Position numbers and translations under genes: made by a program. 64,000 bases of DNA from an archaeon (GTDB taxonomy: Archaea > Aenigmatarchaeota > Aenigmatarchaeia > QMZP01 > JAFGSV01), in the NCBI GenBank assembly GCA_028279705.1, contig JANQNF010000021.1, positions 54,379 through 118,378 on the forward strand, written 5' to 3'. Shown one piece after another: positions 10,578 to 18,926 of this stretch; the stretch's first letter is position 1, and every line of letters starts with the position of its first letter. The notes below the pieces were generated by a model. That model was given only the letters and a program-made list of their open reading frames with translations, did no database searches and was not told the DNA's origin.

Positions 10578-10584
10578 ATATAAT
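10557..10584. promoter_or_regulatory. Perfect 11-bp inverted repeat over the coaD promoter
   Basis: ATTATATTTAA (10557-10567), a 6-nt spacer, then its exact complement TTAAATATAAT (10574-10584), ending one base before the coaD ATG at 10586. The left arm is at the right distance (about 24 nt) to be the TATA box. The right arm plus CCAG recurs as a 15-mer in the prs promoter at 9789-9803. It could be an operator or a hairpin in the upstream transcript. Confidence 0.5.
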
Positions 10585-10585
10585 C

Positions 10586-11041
10586 ATGGTCTACGTTCTG
10601 GCAGGAGGCACTTTCGACGGCCTCCATAAGGGTCACAGGGAATTCATAAGGAAGGCTTTCGTTCTGGGTGATAATGTTCTCATATGCCTCACTTCTGACG
10701 AAATGGTATCCAAAAAGCCTCTTTCGGGAAAGATAGATGGCTATGATGTCAGGAAGAAGAACCTGGAAAAATTTCTGAAAACAGAGGGATGGCTGGACCG
10801 TGCTGAAATAATCAGAATAGACGACCCTTTCAGCGAAGGTCTGAGATCTGAACTGACCCACATAGTCGTTTCCCACGAGACTGTCAGGAACGCGGATAAG
10901 ATAAACGAAATGAGAGAGAAAGAGGGCTTGAAAGAGTTGAGTATAATTGAAATAAGCTGGGTCAAAGCAGAAGACGGAAAGCCCGTTTCAGACGAGAGGA
11001 TAAGAAAGGGAGAGATCGACCCTGAAGGACGGCCTCAGTAA
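10586..11041 (+). CDS. coaD: Archaeal-type phosphopantetheine adenylyltransferase
   Basis: 151 residues, a single nucleotidyltransferase domain that joins AMP to 4'-phosphopantetheine in coenzyme A synthesis. Visible signatures are the N-terminal GGTFDGLHKGH (HxGH class, residues 7-17) and the C-terminal SDERIRKGEID segment, equivalent to the ISSTxxR motif. Length and the GEID ending match the archaeal/eukaryotic COG1019 type rather than bacterial CoaD. Its 3' end overlaps the convergent gatD by 7 nt. Confidence 0.88.
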   Translation: MVYVLAGGTFDGLHKGHREFIRKAFVLGDNVLICLTSDEMVSKKPLSGKIDGYDVRKKNLEKFLKTEGWLDRAEIIRIDDPFSEGLRSELTHIVVSHETVRNADKINEMREKEGLKELSIIEISWVKAEDGKPVSDERIRKGEIDPEGRPQ

Positions 11042-12351
11042 AGGAACGTTTCAGAAAGACTTCTTTTGCCCATTTCTCCAGCGTAATTCGTTGCCATCAT
11101 TTCTTTAGCCTTCTCAACGCTTTTTGTACGTCCAAGTACCCATCCAAGCTTGACGTAGGCGGTCTCAATTGGCATGTCGTCAAGGTAGAATACCCCAGCG
11201 TCCCTGCACATCCTTCCTTCGGTGTAAACATTGGCATTGAGCCTTCCGTAGATGGTTTCGGCAGCAGCGCACAGCAGCACGCCTTTTTTGGTTGCATTTT
11301 CAATACTTTTTATCCACGAGTTCTTCCCGTATGTCGGAACCTGGCCAAGTCCCGTTGCGCCCAAAATAATCCCTCTGTAACCCTTCTTGACGTAATAGTC
11401 TATGATTCCTGGCATGCACCCGGGATAAGACTTTATTATAGCGACCTTGCTCTCAAATGGAGTATCGGCCTTGGCAATTAATTTGGACCTTTTTGGCACT
11501 TCCTGCATCTTCTCTATCTTCCCGTCAGGCCACACTTTCGCAAGCGGCAGGTCATTTATGGGTCTGAAAGAGTCCCTCCTTGAAGTGTGCATCTTCCTGA
11601 CTTTCGTACCCCTGATGAATATGCAGTGATCGTCGTCCATGCTGCCATGCATGCATACGCCGACTCCCGACATGTCAGAGACTGCTATTTTCGTACTGCA
11701 TATGAGGTTCATGAAGCCGTCGGAAGAACCCCTGTCTGTTGACCTCTGCGCACCCGTGACGATGACAGGTTTTCCAAGATCCTTTAGCATGAATGACAGT
11801 GCTGCTGCAGTGTAATGGAGGGTATCGGTTCCCTGTGTTACTATGACACCTTCGCTTCTTTTGAGTTCAGAAGCCACGACCTTTGCAAGCTTCTGCCAGT
11901 CCTCATGGGTCAGGCTCTCACTCATTGTATTGAATGGGTTCACGACCCTTATTTTAACAAAATCTGCAAGCTGTGGAACCTTTAGGAGAAGTTCCTCCGG
12001 ACTACTGAGGCTTGTGACGCCACCGGTCTTATAATCGACCTTGCTTGTTATCGTCCCACCTGTAGTCACAACGCAAATCTGCGGTTTTTTCTTGTCAAAT
12101 GTGAGCTTTCCAGTTTCTTTACCCTCCGGCGTGAAGGGCAGGTCCTTTGTTTTTGTCAACTTGACACCCTTATACTCTACGCCGAGATTGTAACCATTGT
12201 CAAGCTTGAGTACTATGCAGTTCGTATCACCGCTTTTTATCCTCGGCATCAGTGTACCTTCGTACGACCTTCCGTTCTTCTCGACGATTGCCCTGTCACC
12301 GACTTCTATGCTCTTTTCCTTTAGAAGTTTGCGCACTTTTTCAGAGTACAT
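11035..12351 (-). CDS. gatD: Glutamyl-tRNA(Gln) amidotransferase subunit D
   Basis: 438 residues. An N-terminal beta-barrel region (about 1-85, the GatD-specific AnsA-like extension) precedes an L-asparaginase-type amidohydrolase domain. Both asparaginase threonine motifs are present: TTGGT at 96-100 and GTDT at 174-177. In archaea GatD frees ammonia from Gln or Asn for GatE, which amidates Glu-tRNA(Gln). GatE is not in this window. The N-terminal extension distinguishes it from a plain asparaginase. Confidence 0.92.
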   Translation of the reverse strand: MYSEKVRKLLKEKSIEVGDRAIVEKNGRSYEGTLMPRIKSGDTNCIVLKLDNGYNLGVEYKGVKLTKTKDLPFTPEGKETGKLTFDKKKPQICVVTTGGTITSKVDYKTGGVTSLSSPEELLLKVPQLADFVKIRVVNPFNTMSESLTHEDWQKLAKVVASELKRSEGVIVTQGTDTLHYTAAALSFMLKDLGKPVIVTGAQRSTDRGSSDGFMNLICSTKIAVSDMSGVGVCMHGSMDDDHCIFIRGTKVRKMHTSRRDSFRPINDLPLAKVWPDGKIEKMQEVPKRSKLIAKADTPFESKVAIIKSYPGCMPGIIDYYVKKGYRGIILGATGLGQVPTYGKNSWIKSIENATKKGVLLCAAAETIYGRLNANVYTEGRMCRDAGVFYLDDMPIETAYVKLGWVLGRTKSVEKAKEMMATNYAGEMGKRSLSETFLY

Positions 12352-12417
12352 GATAATATTTCGCTTGGGACTTAATTAACTTTGTTTTCGATGCCATATG
12401 GATGGTTATGCCTGAGA

Positions 12418-14304
12418 TCATGATAACATGCCAAATATGGACATTATAGCTTCAATAATTGACATTATCATGCCTTCCAGTTGCTTTGCAATCCCTTCTT
12501 TTAGGGACGCCTCCTGCATGACGTTGATGTTTCCCGTCCAGCTGTCCTGGTAAGATCCGTCATTATCCAATAAGGAGACTATCACGTTAACGGAACCCTC
12601 GCTGTCTGCATTGATCCCAAAGCTTGCATATCCCTTGCCGTCGCTTCCAAACGTCACCGTTTCGGTGTCCGTGGTCCCACCTGACTGGAATTTAACGGAC
12701 GCTGTCGATTCTTCACCGTTGTTACTGACGGTTACGTTTATTTCACCAGAATCGCCAATCTTCATCGAACTTGGTACCTGTATTTCGTCTATTTTCATCT
12801 GCCTTTCGCTTATGACTTCAATGGTTTCACTTTTCAGGTCGCCACTGTCAGCGAAGATGTTCAGGTCGTATTCACCAGACATCTGAGGTACGGTCAATTG
12901 GAATTGGACGCTACCGGTTCCCCTTCCCGGAATGTCGATATTTTTTTCCTTTATGACATTGTCCATGACGGCAAACACTTTCACGTTGCTATCGGTGAAA
13001 CCACCATTGTTCAGCGATACCTGAACGTCTATCTGCTCGCCCGGCATTGCTATCTTCTTCGTGGACGCTGAAATGCCGACTGATGTTTTCGGTTCGGATG
13101 TTATCGAAGCCTGCGCCTTTTTAATGCCCCCGCCCGCGGCTACTGTCACAGGACACGTGTACCGCATGCCCTGGGCTATTTTGGGGGTTTCTCCAAACCA
13201 GTAGAATCTGGCACTGTCGCAGAATGAAACCGCCCTTTTTTTCGTACCTATCTCTACGAGATCGTCGCCACCTTCGTTTATGCAGCTTGCAGCGCGCAGG
13301 TTTGTAGCCACGCATCCGTCGGCAGAAAGGTCGGCAATGATCATCACGTTCTTACCGCCCCATACTGTTTCAGGAAATACCTGCAGATCTGTTGAAATCC
13401 TGGGACTTTCCTTGTAAGATACAAGTTCAAGCCTCGTTTCATCCTTTTCCCAGTTAAGCGAAATGTCCCTGCTCTTGACTTCGGTGTGTTCAGTGAAGTT
13501 TGAGTCAGGAAGCCTTGCGAATGTTATGTGCGTTGCATCTACTGGCGATTCTGCCCACGTAGGATCCAGGCTGTATGTTTTCCCATCAAGCCTTGCCTCG
13601 ACCCATGCATGCGCACCGAACGATTCTCCTCCCTGCTGTTTTCCAGTGAGGTATGCATAACCTGCAACGTACCATGCATCATAATCGAGTGTTTTCATCA
13701 TCGAAAGAAGAAGGTTTGAAAACTCATCGCATGTTCCCCTCCCCTCGTCATAAACCCATTTGGCAGCAAAGGCCTCCCTTTCACACGAAAGGTCGTATTC
13801 GGTGTTGTCATAAACCCAGTTGCTGAGAAGAAGCATGTTTTCAACGGATTTTTCACCGCCACCAACAGTATACGCTGTTTCTATTATTCCCTGTGAAGGC
13901 TCGGTAACCGAAGTGACGGGAAAGTTCTTGTTCTCACCGCTTGATTTGTCCCTGATCTCCACTATGGTTTCCACGAGATAGTCTATTTCCTTGTCAAGCT
14001 GCGGATTTTCCCAAAGCATCGTTATCTGCGCGTTCCCGTATTTGTCCTCGCCTATTACGTGGCTGTCGGGTCCTATGATCCTGCTTATAGTGTAGCTCTG
14101 CCTGGAATCGCTCTGTGGTATGTAAAGGCTGAGTGTCAAGTCTTCTGCGGACGATAACGAGGACTGCGATGCCAATGTTATCTGTCCTGATTGAACGATC
14201 TCGACTTTCATGAACGTGACGTTTTCAGGGTCGTCTATTGTCTGGGCAGCTGCGTATGGAAAAAATACGAGCATTAAAAGCATCGCTATAAGGACGAATT
14301 TCAT
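12418..14304 (-). CDS. Secreted transglutaminase-like protein with Ig-like repeats
   Basis: 628 residues. A signal peptide (about 1-20, ending AAAQ) is followed by a beta domain and a transglutaminase-core cysteine-protease-like domain. The core has the Cys in GRGTCDEFSNLL (about residues 188-199), the His in AHAWVEARL and the Asp in DPTWAE, i.e. a full Cys-His-Asp triad. After it come CARDB-like beta-sandwich units and a hydrophobic C-terminus (about 608-628) that may anchor it. Family members act as extracellular peptidases or crosslinkers; a role in maturing the large surface proteins is inference. It is divergent from the RFC gene. Confidence 0.85.
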   Translation of the reverse strand: MKFVLIAMLLMLVFFPYAAAQTIDDPENVTFMKVEIVQSGQITLASQSSLSSAEDLTLSLYIPQSDSRQSYTISRIIGPDSHVIGEDKYGNAQITMLWENPQLDKEIDYLVETIVEIRDKSSGENKNFPVTSVTEPSQGIIETAYTVGGGEKSVENMLLLSNWVYDNTEYDLSCEREAFAAKWVYDEGRGTCDEFSNLLLSMMKTLDYDAWYVAGYAYLTGKQQGGESFGAHAWVEARLDGKTYSLDPTWAESPVDATHITFARLPDSNFTEHTEVKSRDISLNWEKDETRLELVSYKESPRISTDLQVFPETVWGGKNVMIIADLSADGCVATNLRAASCINEGGDDLVEIGTKKRAVSFCDSARFYWFGETPKIAQGMRYTCPVTVAAGGGIKKAQASITSEPKTSVGISASTKKIAMPGEQIDVQVSLNNGGFTDSNVKVFAVMDNVIKEKNIDIPGRGTGSVQFQLTVPQMSGEYDLNIFADSGDLKSETIEVISERQMKIDEIQVPSSMKIGDSGEINVTVSNNGEESTASVKFQSGGTTDTETVTFGSDGKGYASFGINADSEGSVNVIVSLLDNDGSYQDSWTGNINVMQEASLKEGIAKQLEGMIMSIIEAIMSIFGMLS

Positions 14305-14392
14305 AATAATAATGGTCGATGCTGTTTATTATGTTTTCAAACAGCGTTTGGTGAAAACATCGACATTTAAATCACCTTCCTTATTCATTGTT
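14305..14392. promoter_or_regulatory. Divergent promoter with nested inverted repeats
   Basis: The 88-nt gap between the transglutaminase-like gene and RFC contains ATGTTTTC (14331-14338) with GAAAACAT (14353-14360), and an outer pair TCGATG/CATCGA (about 14316 and 14358). A further GCTGTTT/AAACAGC pair competes with them. A TATA-like catttaaat at about 14363-14371 is about 26 nt before the RFC ATG. It may be an operator or simply cruciform-prone DNA. Confidence 0.45.
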
Positions 14393-15346
14393 ATGTCTCT
14401 ACAGGTTTGGACCGAGAAGTACAGGCCCGAAAAGCTCGCAGACGTCGTTAACCAGACTCACGTAGTCGAAAGGCTGAAATCCTGGGTAAAGGAAGGAAGC
14501 GTTCCAAACATGCTTTTTGCAGGAACTGCGGGTGTCGGGAAGACCACGACTGCGCTGTGCCTTGCAAAGGAGCTCTTCGGGGACCATTGGAAGGAGAACT
14601 TCCAGGAGACCAACGCTTCTGATCAGAGAGGAATAGACGTCGTCAGGGGAAGGATAAAAGACTTTGCCATGATGAAGCCCATAGGAAGCAAGTTCAAGAT
14701 AGTGTTCCTTGACGAGTCGGATTCCCTTACACCTGAGGCGCAGCAGGCCCTCAGAAGGACCATGGAGAAGTTTTCAGATGTCTGCCGGTTCATATTAAGC
14801 TGCAATTATTCAAGCAGGATAATAGAACCTATACAATCCAGGTGCTCAGTCTTTAGGTTCAAAAAGCTCGGTTCTGATGATGTCAAGAAGTACGCCAAGA
14901 ACATCGCGGATTCAGAAAAGCTTTCTGTTTCCGATGACGCTTACGAAGCCATCTACGAGGTGAGCGGTGGTGATCTTAGGAAGGCAACAAACGTTCTTCA
15001 GGCATGTTCCACTCTGCCAAAGATAGACCGAAACGGTGTCTACGAAGTTGTCGCGCAGGTGAAGCCGGAGGACGCAACGGACCTCGTCGGTCTCGCGATG
15101 AAAGGCGACTTTTCCGCTGCCAGGAAGAAGCTTTACGACATGATCATAAATCAGGGACTTTCCGGAGACGATGTGGTAAAGGCAATACATTCGCAGATAT
15201 TCAGCATGCAGCTTGATGAGAAGACGAAGCTTTCCATGGTCGAGATCCTGGGCGAATACGAGTTCAGGTTAAACCAGGGATCGACGCCTGAAATACAGCT
15301 TGAGGCCCTTCTTGCGCAATTCATGAAGATTGGAAGCACTCAGTAA
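14393..15346 (+). CDS. rfcS: Replication factor C small subunit (clamp loader)
   Basis: 317 residues. AAA+ ATPase of the clamp loader that opens PCNA rings at primer ends. Walker A GTAGVGKTT at 44-52, Walker B FLDESD ending at 110, the SRC arginine-finger motif near 152-154, and the C-terminal collar domain are all present. The start at 14393 (MSLQVWTEKYRP) is chosen because this is where family homology begins and a TATA element sits about 26 nt upstream. An in-frame extension back to 14210 would overlap the divergent gene. The large subunit is not in the window. Confidence 0.96.
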   Translation: MSLQVWTEKYRPEKLADVVNQTHVVERLKSWVKEGSVPNMLFAGTAGVGKTTTALCLAKELFGDHWKENFQETNASDQRGIDVVRGRIKDFAMMKPIGSKFKIVFLDESDSLTPEAQQALRRTMEKFSDVCRFILSCNYSSRIIEPIQSRCSVFRFKKLGSDDVKKYAKNIADSEKLSVSDDAYEAIYEVSGGDLRKATNVLQACSTLPKIDRNGVYEVVAQVKPEDATDLVGLAMKGDFSAARKKLYDMIINQGLSGDDVVKAIHSQIFSMQLDEKTKLSMVEILGEYEFRLNQGSTPEIQLEALLAQFMKIGSTQ

Positions 15347-15351
15347 TTCCT

Positions 15352-16491
15352 ATGATAATAAAAGAAAAGCCCGAATGGGGGGAGCTTGCGACATTCGTTC
15401 CCAACAAGAGACTGCCCGTTTACAACTGGTTCTATTACAAGGAAGGCTACAGCAGGGACATGGTTTTGAATGTCATGAAGAAGTTCGGCATGGAGAAAGG
15501 CGACACTGTCCTTGACCCCTTCTGCGGCGTTGGTACAACACTCCTTGCCTGCAAGCAGTCGGGCATGAATTCGATAGGCTTTGACGTCCAGCCTCCCGCA
15601 GTTTTTGCATCGATCGTCAAGACGAATGATTACGAAGTCGATAAATTGGAAGCCGCCTCAAAGGAGCTGCTGGAAGAGAAGTTCCAAAAGCCCGACTGGG
15701 GAACCGTCACACCATTTGTGAAGAAAGCCTTCAACGGGCACACGCTGGATGACGTGCTTTTCTTCAGGGACCTGATAATGCGCATGGACGACGGTCCAGT
15801 CAGGGACTTCCTGACCATGGCGCTAATAAACGTCACCATGAAATGCAGCTATGCGTGGAAGGATGGTGCAGTCATAAAGATAAGAAAGCACCCCGTTCCA
15901 CCTCTAAGAAAAATTTTCAAGAGGCAGCTGAAGTACATGATAAAGGATGTGAAGAAGTTCAAGAGTACCGACGCTTCCTGTGAAGTGGATTTCGGTGACG
16001 CGAGGAAGATGAAACTTAAAGACGATTCAGTCGATGCGGTCATAACGTCCCCGCCATATTTGAACAAGATAGAGTACTCAAAGATTTATTCCATCGAGGA
16101 GGAGCTCTTCTTCAGCGGAATGGGCCTCACTCCACTCAGGTCTCACATAGGGATAAGCGAATCAAAGATGCTTGAAGAGGAGGAAAAGCTTCGGAAGATA
16201 ACGGAGGATGCCGTTTTCAATGCGCAGAGCATAGCATATTTCAGTGATATGCTTAAGGTAATATCAGAATTAAAAAGAGTCTGTAAGGACGGCGCGAAGA
16301 TAGCAATAATAGTTGGGAATGGCTGCTTTCCAGACGGCGTCGTGGATTCGGATGTCATACTCAGTAAGATGGCAGAGCATACCGGCCTCACTGTCAAAGA
16401 AATAATCATGCTGAGCAAGCGCTGGTGCACAAGGCATCGCGTGGAGAAAGTTGGTGTCACTAGGGAGAGCTTGCTTTGCTGGGAAAAATGA
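15352..16491 (+). CDS. SAM-dependent DNA methyltransferase (orphan, SPPY type)
   Basis: 379 residues. The SAM-binding motif I DPFCGVGTT is at 55-63 and the catalytic motif SPPY at 233-236, as in N4-cytosine and N6-adenine DNA methylases. A long insertion (about 85-215) lies between them, giving a motif-I-first order. It starts 5 nt after the RFC stop, so the two are probably co-transcribed. No restriction endonuclease gene is adjacent, so an orphan, genome-marking methylase is more likely than a restriction-modification system. RNA modification cannot be excluded. Confidence 0.75.
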   Translation: MIIKEKPEWGELATFVPNKRLPVYNWFYYKEGYSRDMVLNVMKKFGMEKGDTVLDPFCGVGTTLLACKQSGMNSIGFDVQPPAVFASIVKTNDYEVDKLEAASKELLEEKFQKPDWGTVTPFVKKAFNGHTLDDVLFFRDLIMRMDDGPVRDFLTMALINVTMKCSYAWKDGAVIKIRKHPVPPLRKIFKRQLKYMIKDVKKFKSTDASCEVDFGDARKMKLKDDSVDAVITSPPYLNKIEYSKIYSIEEELFFSGMGLTPLRSHIGISESKMLEEEEKLRKITEDAVFNAQSIAYFSDMLKVISELKRVCKDGAKIAIIVGNGCFPDGVVDSDVILSKMAEHTGLTVKEIIMLSKRWCTRHRVEKVGVTRESLLCWEK

Positions 16492-16503
16492 GGGATGTAA
16501 CAT

Positions 16504-17094
16504 TCATTCTATGTTCGAGTGCCTTCTTGCAAGGTCATCTTCGGTCTTTCGAAGCTTTCTCATGAGTTCTACTATGACGCCGTCGAGAAGTATCTGGCAC
16601 GTATCTTCAAAGAGCGTTCCAAGCGGAGACAGCGGGGCGTGCTTTCCCATGACCTGCTCTGATGTGTAGAACTTCTTCTTGTGGTCGTTTTTCGTCCTTC
16701 CCTTCACGCGAAGTATAGCATCAGAGACGCCTGCGATCGTTGATGACGTGTTGGATGTCAAAGAAAACACTTTTGCACCTGCCTTTTTTGCACCTTTTGC
16801 CGCATTGACGACTGAACCAGTTTCTCCAGAACCTGATATTGATATGAAAAGGTCACCCTCCTTCACAGCGGGCGTGATGGTATCACCCACAACAAAAACA
16901 TCAAACTTCAGGTGAGACAGCCTTGTTGCAAACGCCCTTCCGACAAGGCCTGATCTCCCGACGCCGTGGACAAAGACCCTCTGGCAGCGTATGAGCATGT
17001 CTATCATCTTTTCCATGTCCTTCTCACTTAACTTCTCTACAACTTCTCTCATGTGGTCGGTTATCTCAAGGACAGTCTTCTTAACGTATTCCAT
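16504..17094 (-). CDS. hxlB: 6-phospho-3-hexuloisomerase (PHI)
   Basis: 196 residues, a single SIS (sugar isomerase) domain. It interconverts D-arabino-3-hexulose 6-phosphate and fructose 6-phosphate. Visible are GVGRSGLVGRAFATRL near 40-56 and the phosphate-binding ISGSGETGSVV near 92-102. It is the last gene of a four-gene minus-strand operon and overlaps the HPS gene by 14 nt. In archaea PHI plus HPS replace the pentose phosphate pathway for making pentoses. Confidence 0.93.
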   Translation of the reverse strand: MEYVKKTVLEITDHMREVVEKLSEKDMEKMIDMLIRCQRVFVHGVGRSGLVGRAFATRLSHLKFDVFVVGDTITPAVKEGDLFISISGSGETGSVVNAAKGAKKAGAKVFSLTSNTSSTIAGVSDAILRVKGRTKNDHKKKFYTSEQVMGKHAPLSPLGTLFEDTCQILLDGVIVELMRKLRKTEDDLARRHSNIE

Positions 17095-17722
17095 TTAGTA
17101 TCACCTTTATCTCCCTTGCAGCGCTTTCTGGATTCTCTGCCTTTGTTATGGCGCCGCCTACCATTGCGATGCCCACCTTTGGGTAACCCTGAAGTTTTTG
17201 GACAGAGTCGACGTTGAGCCCTCCGGCCACTGCAATTTTTACATCCAGCCCGAGTTTTGCAATCGTGTCCAGGGTCTCAAACGGTGAACTTCCAGCATTC
17301 TGCTGGTCTATGCCGCAGTGCACGGCGATGTAATCCACGCTGATTCCCTTTATCTTCTCTGCAAGCTTTTCCATACTTTCAACACCTATTGTGTCCACAA
17401 GCATCTTCTTTCCATACTTCAATGCAGCGTCTGAAACTCCCTTGATTGTCTCGCGGTCCGCTGCACCGAGCACTGATACCATGTCGGCGCCTGCATTGTA
17501 TGCAAGTTCTGCCTCAAAGAAACCGGTGTCCATGGTCTTCATGTCGGCAACGACCATCTTGTCTGGAAAATGTTTTTTCAGAGTGGTCACTGCCTTCAGG
17601 CCTTCGGATTTTATGAGAGGGGTTCCAGCTTCCATTATGTCCACATGGTCTGCAGCCTTTTCCGCCACGCTGAGTGCATCATCAAGGTTCTTAAAATCGA
17701 GTGCGAGTTGCAATTTCACCAT
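17081..17722 (-). CDS. hxlA: 3-hexulose-6-phosphate synthase (HPS)
   Basis: 213 residues, a TIM-barrel of the OMP-decarboxylase superfamily. It interconverts ribulose 5-phosphate plus formaldehyde with 3-hexulose 6-phosphate. The metal/catalytic DxKxxD signature is seen in VADMKTMDTG (about 58-67) and the phosphate-binding AGGLN near 172. An OMP decarboxylase is less likely because the immediate partner is PHI. In this context the enzyme probably runs in the ribulose-5-phosphate-forming direction and releases formaldehyde. Confidence 0.92.
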   Translation of the reverse strand: MVKLQLALDFKNLDDALSVAEKAADHVDIMEAGTPLIKSEGLKAVTTLKKHFPDKMVVADMKTMDTGFFEAELAYNAGADMVSVLGAADRETIKGVSDAALKYGKKMLVDTIGVESMEKLAEKIKGISVDYIAVHCGIDQQNAGSSPFETLDTIAKLGLDVKIAVAGGLNVDSVQKLQGYPKVGIAMVGGAITKAENPESAAREIKVILNGIR

Positions 17723-17723
17723 T

Positions 17724-18158
17724 TCATCTCTCCATATTCATAATCTTGTCAACGCGTGTTTTATGCCTTTTGCCTTCGAAGTCTGTTTCCATCCACACCT
17801 TCGCGATTCTTACCATCCTTCCAGCGTCAAGTATCCGAGCTCCCATACAGAGGACGTTTGCGTCGTTGTGCAGGCGGCTGAGTTTTGCCGTTTCCATGTC
17901 ATAGCAGAGCGCTGCCCTTATGCCCCTTTCTTTGTTTGCGGCCATGCACATTCCTATACCCGTGCCGCATATCAGTATTCCTTTGTCGGCGTTGCCTGAA
18001 GCGACGGCCTCCGTCACCCTCGAGGCGTAGTCGGGATAGTCCACAGGATCTTCGCTCATCGTCCCGCAGTCGATTATTTCGTACACTTCGTTCAGTTTCT
18101 TGACCAGCACTTTCTTTGCCTTGAATCCTGCGTGATCGGATCCGATTGATATTTTCAT
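17724..18158 (-). CDS. rpiB: Ribose-5-phosphate isomerase B
   Basis: 144 residues, typical RpiB/LacAB length. N-terminal GSDHAGF (7-13) and the catalytic-loop GTGIGMCMAANK (about 69-80) are present. It converts ribulose 5-phosphate to ribose 5-phosphate, completing the route from fructose 6-phosphate through PHI and HPS to the PRPP synthetase substrate. It overlaps the upstream flavoprotein gene by 4 nt and is followed by HPS after 1 nt. Archaea more often use RpiA, so a B-type enzyme fused into this operon is notable. Confidence 0.93.
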   Translation of the reverse strand: MKISIGSDHAGFKAKKVLVKKLNEVYEIIDCGTMSEDPVDYPDYASRVTEAVASGNADKGILICGTGIGMCMAANKERGIRAALCYDMETAKLSRLHNDANVLCMGARILDAGRMVRIAKVWMETDFEGKRHKTRVDKIMNMER

Positions 18159-18742
18159 TCTGTCACCTTCATTTTTTTGAGAGTCTCCGCAATCTTCAGT
18201 CCGAGGTTTTCCGAAGTCTCGATGCCGATCTTGTCATCCTCCGGCCTGCTTCCCCTGGGAACCCACGCAATGCCGCCAAAGTGAGCGCTTTTCTTGTCAG
18301 CCACGGCTATCATCTCCTGCAGGCCTCCCCATTTAAGTATCTGGGAGCAGACGAATTCCTGCCCGCCGTTTCTGCTGGCACCATTTGATATCGCTCCCAC
18401 GACCTTTCCAGAAAGCTTCATACCGTTCCTCCTCAGAGGAAGTGACCTGTCGAACATGTTCTTCAACTTGCCGCTGACCATGCCGTAGTATGAGGGTGAT
18501 GATAATATTATGGCATCCGCAGTCGCCATCTTTTCATAGAGTTTTGTCATGCCGTCCTTGATGCTGCATTCGAATTTGCTCGCGCATAGGCCGCATACGG
18601 TGCAGGATGTTATTTCCTTGTCGTGAAGTTCTAAAAGTTCAGTCTCAAGACCTTCCTTTTCGCATACGTCAAGAGCCTTCTGCAGGAAGAACCGTGTCGT
18701 GCTTTCCTTTCGGTGTGAACCATTTATACCAAGAACTTTCAT
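18155..18742 (-). CDS. Iron-sulfur flavoprotein / NADPH-dependent FMN reductase family
   Basis: 195 residues with a flavodoxin-like fold. N-terminal GINGSHRKEST is the FMN-phosphate loop. A compact cysteine motif CTVCGLCASKFEC (about 47-59) matches that of archaeal iron-sulfur flavoproteins carrying a 4Fe-4S cluster. SPSYYGMVSGKLKNMFDR is the second FMN-contact region. It is the first gene of the rpiB-HPS-PHI operon. An electron-transfer or formaldehyde-related role is suggested only by context. Confidence 0.85.
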   Translation of the reverse strand: MKVLGINGSHRKESTTRFFLQKALDVCEKEGLETELLELHDKEITSCTVCGLCASKFECSIKDGMTKLYEKMATADAIILSSPSYYGMVSGKLKNMFDRSLPLRRNGMKLSGKVVGAISNGASRNGGQEFVCSQILKWGGLQEMIAVADKKSAHFGGIAWVPRGSRPEDDKIGIETSENLGLKIAETLKKMKVTE

Positions 18743-18783
18743 TCTACCACAATTATTCTTTTGTTTATCTAATAAAAGAAAAG

Positions 18784-18889
18784 TGAGCCCGAAGGGATTC
18801 GAACCCCCAACCCTCCGGTATCCTCCTCGATAAGCTTTCGCTTAACAAAGCCGAAGCCGGATGCTATATCCAAGTTAAGCTACGGGCCC
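18784..18889 (-). tRNA. tRNA-Arg(TCG) with canonical 37/38 intron
   Basis: Read on the minus strand from 18889. Acceptor GGGCCCG pairs with CGGGCTC; the D stem is GCTT/TAGC-type; anticodon stem TCCGG/CCGGA encloses loop CTTCGG-A with anticodon TCG; the T loop is TTCGAAT; discriminator A. CCA is not encoded. A 31-nt intron (18820-18850) interrupts the loop after base 37, the standard archaeal position, and folds into an AAGC-GAAA-GCTT hairpin. The intron CGA pairs with the anticodon. Confidence 0.9.
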
Positions 18890-18926
18890 ACAACATAAAA
18901 TAAGCGAAGAGAATAAAAAAGGCGCG

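Noticed and set aside
13121..13315. Other long open frames antisense to large genes
   Set aside because: Many open frames opposite or out of phase with GC-biased genes have no promoter, no ribosome-binding site and no protein-like composition; they follow from codon bias of the real gene.
14210..14392. N-terminal extension of the RFC small subunit
   Set aside because: The in-frame extension overlaps the divergent transglutaminase-like gene and lies upstream of the TATA element; family homology starts at 14393.
15352..16491. Restriction-modification system
   Set aside because: A methyltransferase is clear, but neither flank encodes a restriction endonuclease or specificity subunit.
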